This document shows, piece after piece, positions 7,241 through 11,983 of a stretch of 11,983 nucleotides of DNA (position 1 is the first letter of the stretch; each line of letters starts with the position of its first letter). The stretch comes from Quisquiliibacterium sp. (GTDB lineage Bacteria > Pseudomonadota > Gammaproteobacteria > Burkholderiales > Burkholderiaceae_E): contig JAURMJ010000030.1 of NCBI GenBank assembly GCA_030830765.1, positions 1-11,983 of the forward strand, given 5' to 3'. The position numbers and the translations under genes are program-made. A model generated the notes under the pieces. It ran no database searches. It was not told where the DNA came from and worked only from the letters and a program-made list of their open reading frames with translations.

Positions 7241-8787
7241 ACTCGGTCGAGCCGGCCCTCAGAAGGCGCTTGGCGACGGCCTTCAATGACCTGCTCGCAA
7301 CCCGCGAGTCGCGTCCGGGCACCTTGGCGCCCGAGGCCAGCATTGCGCGCGACTTTCGCCCTGCCGGTTCGCTGACAAGCCGCGAACAGCGCAGCCTGTT
7401 CAGCGAGGTGCTGGACTGGATGTTCGCCCCACTGCTGCTGCTCTGGCCGTTATCAATTGCGTTCACCTTCCTGGTTGCCCGCTCATTGGCCGACGCGCCG
7501 TTCGACCGGGCACTGACAGATCACGCGAACGTGCTGGCCAGACAGGTCCACTTTGATCAAGGGCGGGCCAGCGTGCAGGGACTGGATAAGCTGCGAGAAC
7601 TCATTGGTGTCGGCACCGAGGAGACTCTGTATTTCCAGATTTCGGCCGCAGACGGTGCGCTGCTGGCCGGCGACCGAGGGATCCCGGAACCGGCTCTCTA
7701 CGACTTTCCAGCGCCGGGGCGCACGAAGTTGCGCTCGGAAAGCTTTCGCGGCCAGGAAGTCCGGATCGCCTACACCTATGTGCAATCCGACATCGACGAG
7801 CCCGGAATGCCCAGCGCCCCCGCGCTGGTGCAGGTTGCCGAGACCCTGGACTCACGTAACACCCTGGCTAATGAAATCATCAAGGGCGTCATCTTTCCTC
7901 AGTTTCTGATCCTGCCCCTGGCAGTGGGCCTGATCTGGTTCGGTCTGAGCCGCGGGCTGGTGCCGCTGCGGGATCTGCAACGGCGCATTCGCGCACGTCG
8001 CGTCCATGACTTGTCACCGATCGACTCACATGACACCCCCGAGGAACTCACACCGCTGATTCAGGCCTTCAATGAACTGCTTGGTCGCCTCGATGAAAGC
8101 CTCGGTGCCCAGCGACGCTTTATTGCCGATGCTGCCCATCAGATGAAGACACCGCTGGCCGGTCTGCGGACCCAGGCGGAACTTGCGGTCCGCGAAACCG
8201 ATCCGAAAGAGTTGGAGCGCCGACTGCGCCATTTGGCAATTAGTTCGCAACGCAGCGCCCATCTGATCGATCAGTTGCTGTCGCTGGCGCGGACCGAAAA
8301 CTCAGAGACACAACAGGGTGACTCCCTCGACCTGGCTGGCCTGGTCCGGGAAAGCGCCGTCGAATGGGTTGCGCCGGCGATCGGAAAGAGAATCGACTTT
8401 GGTCTGGAAGCTGATGAGACTCCCGCCTGGATTCGCGGCCAGCCGGTGCTGTTGCGCGAAATGATTGCCAATCTGATCGATAACGCATTGCGTTACACCC
8501 CTGCCGAAGGTTCAGTCACCGTAAGGGTCTCGAGCACTGACGAGCATGTCCTTTTCGAAGTCGAGGACTCCGGTCGAGGCATCCCATCAGACGAGCGCGA
8601 ACTGGTCTTCGAGCGCTTTTATCGGGTGCTGGGAACCGATATCGACGGCAGCGGCCTGGGACTTTCGATCGTGCGCGAAATCGCAGTCCAGCATGGCGCC
8701 AGCGTGACCATCACGGATGGTTCGGGCCCGAATGGCCCCTGTGGAACCCGTCTCACTGTCCGCTTCGCCAAAGCCTCGGCTGCCTGA
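7237..8787 (+). CDS. TctE-like sensor histidine kinase
   Basis: This gene encodes a predicted 516-residue inner-membrane histidine kinase, the partner of the preceding regulator. Residues 1 to about 53 are a polar, arginine-rich N-terminal stretch. The conserved TctE-type opening, RSLFSEVLDWMFAPLLLLWP, follows with membrane segment 1 (about 62-85). A periplasmic sensor region (about 86-216) resembles 2CSK_N domains. Membrane segment 2 (about 217-240) leads into a HAMP-like linker. The H-box FIADAAHQMKTPLAGLRTQ has His301; the N-box NLIDNALRY has Asn416; ATP-lid motifs DSGRGIP and GSGLGLSIV follow. All catalytic motifs are intact. TctE kinases usually sense tricarboxylates or other carboxylates together with a TctC-type binding protein, but no tct transporter or TctC gene is in the window, so the ligand is unknown. 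The ATGA overlap supports the start at 7237. The start region lacks a close Shine-Dalgarno (GAGG is about 14 nt away), which fits translational coupling. Confidence 0.93.
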   Translation: MNSVEPALRRRLATAFNDLLATRESRPGTLAPEASIARDFRPAGSLTSREQRSLFSEVLDWMFAPLLLLWPLSIAFTFLVARSLADAPFDRALTDHANVLARQVHFDQGRASVQGLDKLRELIGVGTEETLYFQISAADGALLAGDRGIPEPALYDFPAPGRTKLRSESFRGQEVRIAYTYVQSDIDEPGMPSAPALVQVAETLDSRNTLANEIIKGVIFPQFLILPLAVGLIWFGLSRGLVPLRDLQRRIRARRVHDLSPIDSHDTPEELTPLIQAFNELLGRLDESLGAQRRFIADAAHQMKTPLAGLRTQAELAVRETDPKELERRLRHLAISSQRSAHLIDQLLSLARTENSETQQGDSLDLAGLVRESAVEWVAPAIGKRIDFGLEADETPAWIRGQPVLLREMIANLIDNALRYTPAEGSVTVRVSSTDEHVLFEVEDSGRGIPSDERELVFERFYRVLGTDIDGSGLGLSIVREIAVQHGASVTITDGSGPNGPCGTRLTVRFAKASAA

Positions 8788-8823
8788 CCAAACCCTGCCT
8801 GAGGTCGAAATCCAAGCCGATCC

Positions 8824-8872
8824 GGCTGATGAACGGCCAGCCCTCGGCCGTTCATCAGCCGCCGACGCTTTT
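8824..8872 (+). terminator. Perfect 15-bp hairpin after the kinase gene
   Basis: GGCTGATGAACGGCC (8824-8838) and GGCCGTTCATCAGCC (8846-8860) are exact inverted repeats around the 7-nt loop AGCCCTC, beginning 36 nt after the kinase stop. The only T-run is four Ts at 8869-8872, about 8 nt after the stem, so intrinsic termination may be imperfect. Position and stability still make a terminator for the regulator-kinase operon the best reading. It also insulates the tRNA promoter that begins at 8871. Confidence 0.65.
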
Positions 8873-8899
8873 GACTTGAAATCGGAAGGACGTTATCAT
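8871..8899 (+). promoter_or_regulatory. Sigma-70 promoter of the tRNA gene
   Basis: TTGACT (-35, 8871-8876) and TATCAT (-10, 8894-8899) are separated by exactly 17 nt, each matching five of six consensus positions. Transcription would begin near 8906, about 5 nt before the mature tRNA. The stretch after the -10 is GC-rich (CGCGCC), as is usual for stable-RNA promoters under stringent control; that control is an inference. Confidence 0.75.
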
Positions 8900-8910
8900 T
8901 CGCGCCCTTC

Positions 8911-8987
<77 letters not shown>

Positions 8988-8992
8988 ACACC

Positions 8993-9022
8993 ACAAGGCC
9001 CGCCCGAGAAGGCGGGCCTTGT
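8993..9022 (+). terminator. Intrinsic terminator of the tRNA gene
   Basis: ACAAGGCCCGCC (8993-9004) pairs perfectly over 12 bp with GGCGGGCCTTGT (9011-9022) around the loop CGAGAA. It starts 6 nt after the tRNA CCA end and is followed by ACTTTCC, a short T-run. It makes the tRNA a single-gene transcription unit. Confidence 0.85.
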
Positions 9023-9090
9023 ACTTTCCGGGTCTTCAGGCTCGGGCCGATGGGGTGCATACTTCAATCGATCAAGCATCAACGGTCGAG

Positions 9091-9258
9091 ATGAAAAGCG
9101 CACGCATGGTCCTTGCAGTGGTTCCGAAAGAGTCGATGATCCCGTTCACGCTAACCGGTGCACGGGCTGACCTGTCTGTGTTTGACTCCATCGGTCAGGT
9201 TCACCAAGCCTGGATCCTGACCCCGAAAGAACTGAGCCGGACACGGCAAACACGTTGA
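9091..9258 (+). CDS. Doubtful small open frame upstream of miaB
   Basis: A 55-codon frame ([14 protein letters not shown]... to TGA 9256-9258) lies in the 246-bp stretch between the tRNA terminator and miaB, ending 10 nt before the miaB ATG. The only ribosome-site-like feature is a weak GAG directly before the ATG. Third-position GC is only a little above half, lower than expected for coding sequence here. I do not recognise the protein and see no signal peptide or domain. More likely this is untranslated leader DNA, but nothing else in the stretch explains it and I see no convincing miaB promoter. Confidence 0.15.
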   Translation: MKSARMVLAVVPKESMIPFTLTGARADLSVFDSIGQVHQAWILTPKELSRTRQTR

Positions 9259-9268
9259 AGGGGCTTGC

Positions 9269-10612
9269 ATGAGCCGCAAGGTCTACATACGAACATTCGG
9301 TTGCCAGATGAACGAGTATGACTCGGCCAAGATCGCCGACGTGCTCGCTCAATCGGAAGGCGCCGTTCAGACCAATGATCCGGCCGATGCCGACATCATC
9401 CTGTTCAATACCTGCTCGGTCCGGGAGAAAGCACAGGAAAAAGTCTTCTCCGATCTTGGCCGGTTGCGCCAGCTCAAGCGTGAACGCCCGGAATTGGTCA
9501 TCGGGGTCGGAGGCTGCGTCGCTAGTCAGGAAGGTGCGTCGATTGTGACTCGTGCGCCGTATGTCGATGTGGTGTTCGGGCCTCAGACGCTGCACCGGTT
9601 GCCCGAGCTGATGGAGAAACGTCGCGATACGGGTCGCTCACAGGTCGACATCTCTTTCCCTGAAATCGAGAAATTCGATCATCTGCCGCCGGCCCGGGTC
9701 GAGGGCGCGAGCGCGTTCGTGTCGATCATGGAAGGCTGCAGCAAGTACTGCAGCTTTTGCGTAGTGCCCTACACGCGCGGCGAGGAAGTCTCCAGACCGT
9801 TTGAAGACGTTCTGATCGAGGTCGCTTCCCTGGCCGAGCAAGGCGTCAGCGAAGTGACGCTGCTGGGTCAGAATGTGAACGCCTATCGCGGCGCAATGGA
9901 CGGCGAACAACATGCAGATTTCGCGCTGCTGCTCGAGTACGTTGCAGAGATCCCGGGTATCGAGCGCATCCGCTACACGACCTCGCATCCGAATGAATTC
10001 ACGCAGCGTCTGATCGACGCCTACGGCTACATCGACAAACTGGTCAGTCATGTGCATCTGCCGGTTCAGTCAGGTTCCGATCGCATCCTGGCGGCGATGA
10101 AACGCGGCTACTCGGCGATTGAATACAAGTCGATCATCCGCAGGCTACGCGCGGTGCGGCCCGACATCTGCATTTCGTCGGACTTCATCGTGGGTTTTCC
10201 AGGTGAAACCGATGAAGATTTCGCCAAGACGATGAAACTGATCGATGATGTGCAGTTCGATGCATCGTTCTCGTTCATCTACAGTCCGCGCCCTGGGACC
10301 CCGGCTGCTGATCTGTCGGATCCGACTCCCCACGACGAAAAACTCGCGCGCTTGCTCAAGCTGCAGGCAAAGATTGAAGCCAATGCGCAAAAGATCAGCG
10401 AAGCGATGATCGGCAGCATGCAGCGCGTGCTGGTTGAAGGACCTTCGCGCAAGGATGCCAACGAGCTTGCTGCTCGCACGGCAAACAACCGGGTCGTTAA
10501 TTTCGCAGGTCCGGCTTCATGCATCGGCCGAATGATCGATGTGCAGATCACTGGCGCCTTGCCGCATTCTCTGCGAGGTCGCATCATCGGCGCTGATCGG
10601 CAGAGCGCATGA
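9269..10612 (+). CDS. miaB: tRNA-2-methylthio-N6-dimethylallyladenosine synthase
   Basis: MiaB is a radical-SAM enzyme that adds a methylthio group to i6A37 of tRNAs reading codons that begin with U. The 447-residue product is of full family length. The N-terminal UPF0004 domain holds the three auxiliary-cluster cysteines Cys12 ([11 protein letters not shown]), Cys49 (NTCSVREKA) and Cys83 ([11 protein letters not shown]). The radical-SAM motif [16 protein letters not shown] gives Cys157, Cys161 and Cys164, the spacing and numbering expected for Mia[14 protein letters not shown] and [14 protein letters not shown] are further family blocks, and a TRAM-type RNA-binding domain fills about residues 378-446. 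AAGGGG (9257-9262) is 6 nt before ATG 9269. The stop overlaps the start of ybeZ (ATGA), so the genes are co-translated. The CAT tRNA upstream is not an expected substrate, since it reads AUN codons. Confidence 0.97.
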   Translation: MSRKVYIRTFGCQMNEYDSAKIADVLAQSEGAVQTNDPADADIILFNTCSVREKAQEKVFSDLGRLRQLKRERPELVIGVGGCVASQEGASIVTRAPYVDVVFGPQTLHRLPELMEKRRDTGRSQVDISFPEIEKFDHLPPARVEGASAFVSIMEGCSKYCSFCVVPYTRGEEVSRPFEDVLIEVASLAEQGVSEVTLLGQNVNAYRGAMDGEQHADFALLLEYVAEIPGIERIRYTTSHPNEFTQRLIDAYGYIDKLVSHVHLPVQSGSDRILAAMKRGYSAIEYKSIIRRLRAVRPDICISSDFIVGFPGETDEDFAKTMKLIDDVQFDASFSFIYSPRPGTPAADLSDPTPHDEKLARLLKLQAKIEANAQKISEAMIGSMQRVLVEGPSRKDANELAARTANNRVVNFAGPASCIGRMIDVQITGALPHSLRGRIIGADRQSA

Positions 10613-11631
10613 GCACGCAGTCGGACGCGAATCAGCACGTGGCTGCGCAGGCGACAGCCTCTGAGCGCGCCACGACGCGGGAGCTACGACTGAAGCTGAA
10701 CGCACAAGCTGTTGAGCGGCTGCCCAACCTGTGTGGCGCGCTTGAGGTCAATCTGCGCCAGATCGAAGAAGCCTTCGATGCGAAGATCTCGCGCCGCGGC
10801 GACAGCTTCAGCTTCAGCGGTCCGAACCAGATCGTGGCGAAGCGGGCCATCGAACATTTCCTGGCTCTGGCCGATCATCCGCTCTCCCTTGAAGATATTC
10901 AGCTGGGCCTGGTCGAACTGACCACCGGGAGGGCTGCGAAAGACGCACAGGATGCTGAATCGGAATCGCCGGTTCTGCATACGCGCCGGTCTGACCTGCA
11001 GGGACGTACACCTCGCCAGCGTGAATACCTGCGCAAAATCCTGTCGCACGACGTCACCTTCGGTACCGGCCCAGCCGGCACCGGCAAGACTTATCTTGCG
11101 GTGGCCTGTGCGGTTGATGCGCTCGAACGCGATGCGGTCAAACGCATCGTCCTCACCCGCCCGGCTGTTGAGGCCGGTGAGCGACTTGGATTTCTTCCGG
11201 GCGATCTGGCCCAGAAAGTGGACCCCTACCTGCGTCCTCTTTACGACGCACTCTACGATCTGCTCGGCTTCGAGCGCACGGCCAGAATGTTCGAGAAGCA
11301 GGCAATCGAAATCGCACCGCTGGCCTACATGCGCGGTCGCACACTGAACCACTCGTTCGTGATCCTGGACGAGGCGCAGAACACAATGCCCGAACAGATG
11401 AAGATGTTCCTGACCCGGATCGGCTTCGGTTCCAAGGCTGTGGTGACCGGTGACATTACACAGGTTGACCTGCCCAAGCATCAGGCCTCGGGCCTGATTG
11501 AAGCCAGACGCATCCTGAACGGCATCCGGGGGATCGCCTTCACCGAATTCGACAGTTCGGACGTCGTCCGTCATCCGCTCGTAGCCCGGATCGTGGATGC
11601 CTATGAACGCGACGCAACTCAACGCGGCTAG
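10609..11631 (+). CDS. ybeZ: PhoH-like ATPase YbeZ
   Basis: This gene encodes a predicted 340-residue cytoplasmic PhoH-family P-loop ATPase. Residues about 25-110 form the N-terminal KH-like segment of the YbeZ type. The ATPase core follows, with Walker [15 protein letters not shown] (Lys160), the conserved [20 protein letters not shown] and [11 protein letters not shown] blocks, Walker [11 protein letters not shown] (Asp254, Glu255), and the sensor-like [12 protein letters not shown] near residue 280. Length and motifs are intact. The position between miaB and ybeY is the conserved order of many proteobacteria. YbeZ is known to associate with the endoribonuclease YbeY, so a role in rRNA processing or ribosome quality control is likely. 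It starts inside the miaB stop (ATGA). It is often annotated simply as phoH; the neighbours favour the ybeZ name. Confidence 0.95.
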   Translation: MSTQSDANQHVAAQATASERATTRELRLKLNAQAVERLPNLCGALEVNLRQIEEAFDAKISRRGDSFSFSGPNQIVAKRAIEHFLALADHPLSLEDIQLGLVELTTGRAAKDAQDAESESPVLHTRRSDLQGRTPRQREYLRKILSHDVTFGTGPAGTGKTYLAVACAVDALERDAVKRIVLTRPAVEAGERLGFLPGDLAQKVDPYLRPLYDALYDLLGFERTARMFEKQAIEIAPLAYMRGRTLNHSFVILDEAQNTMPEQMKMFLTRIGFGSKAVVTGDITQVDLPKHQASGLIEARRILNGIRGIAFTEFDSSDVVRHPLVARIVDAYERDATQRG

Positions 11632-11747
11632 GGAGCGAGGACTCACCATCATGGCTCGCGACGCGGCCTTCAGCGCATGAACCCCAAACGCCTCGCACGG
11701 CCAGAGCGCGAGGATCCGCCGACCTGATCGAGGAGAGATGTCCAGCC

Positions 11748-11983
11748 ATGGCAATCGCCGCCGTTTCAGCTTCCCCGTCGCTCTCTCTGTCAGTTCAACT
11801 CGGCCAGGGCATCCCCGAACTGCCGGTTGCACGGCCACGACTTCGTCGCTGGCTGCTGGCCGCGCTGCAGAAGAACGCAAGAATTACGCTGCGCTTTGTC
11901 GGCACACGCGAGGGCCGGTCACTGAATTCGACGTTCCGGGCCAAGGACTATGCAACCAACGTGCTGACCTTCGACTACCCGGA
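11748..11983 (+). CDS. ybeY: Endoribonuclease YbeY, N-terminal part (3' end outside window)
   Basis: YbeY is a zinc-dependent endoribonuclease for 16S rRNA 3'-end maturation and ribosome quality control. Seventy-eight codons are visible before the right edge. The family block RSLNSTFRAKDYATNVLTFD (about residues 57-76) is unmistakable. It follows the helical segment LRRWLLAALQ and the strand ITLRFVGTREG. The zinc-binding HxxxHxxGxxH motif would lie beyond the window. ATG 11748 is the only start in this frame. AGGAG (11731-11735) is 12 nt upstream, rather long. A closer ATG at 11738 is in another frame that does not give YbeY. The gene follows ybeZ after 116 bp and is presumably in the same operon. 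Confidence 0.9.
   Translation, partial: MAIAAVSASPSLSLSVQLGQGIPELPVARPRLRRWLLAALQKNARITLRFVGTREGRSLNSTFRAKDYATNVLTFDYP

Noticed and set aside
10684..11880. 398-codon open frame on the minus strand
   Set aside because: It runs antisense through ybeZ and into ybeY, both of which have intact family motifs. It has no recognisable domain and is explained by GC-rich codon use.

Overview
The window looks like ordinary chromosome of a GC-rich (about 60% by eye) proteobacterium, most likely a betaproteobacterium of the Burkholderiales type. The evidence is a subfamily-2 PyrF, a TctD/TctE-type two-component pair with a 2CSK_N-like sensor, a cyanophycin synthetase, and the order miaB - phoH-like ybeZ - ybeY. 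The miaB order alone would also fit gammaproteobacteria, so the class is an inference. Base composition and codon use look even throughout. I see no integrase, transposase, phage gene or CRISPR array.

Region 1 (2-1981) is the 3' three quarters of a cyanophycin synthetase gene (ATP-grasp plus Mur-ligase domains), cut by the left edge. Region 2 (2043-5491) is an accessory metabolic block. It holds a PaaI-like hotdog thioesterase (-), a divergent cyclase-family hydrolase (+), a transglutaminase-like cysteine protein (+) and an EamA/DMT permease (-) that overlaps the transglutaminase gene tail to tail. The 290-bp spacer between thioesterase and cyclase carries an AT-rich pentanucleotide (AATCA) repeat that stands out in this sequence. 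No pathway can be assigned to these four genes from sequence alone.

Region 3 (5578-8787) is pyrF, starting at TTG behind a strong Shine-Dalgarno, then an OmpR-family response regulator and a TctE-like histidine kinase whose genes overlap by ATGA. The kinase is followed by a 15-bp perfect hairpin. Region 4 (8871-9022) is a self-contained tRNA unit: a near-consensus sigma-70 promoter, a CAT-anticodon tRNA with encoded CCA, and a strong hairpin terminator. Region 5 (9269-11983) is the conserved RNA-metabolism cluster: miaB (tRNA methylthiolation), the PhoH-like ATPase gene ybeZ (ATGA overlap) and the start of ybeY (rRNA maturation and ribosome quality control), cut by the right edge.

Most of the window is well explained by known families. 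I did not find a clear undescribed system. The places most worth a second look are the pentanucleotide repeat with its flanking enzyme block, the two-component pair that lacks its usual transporter neighbours, and the short unexplained stretches around miaB and ybeY.
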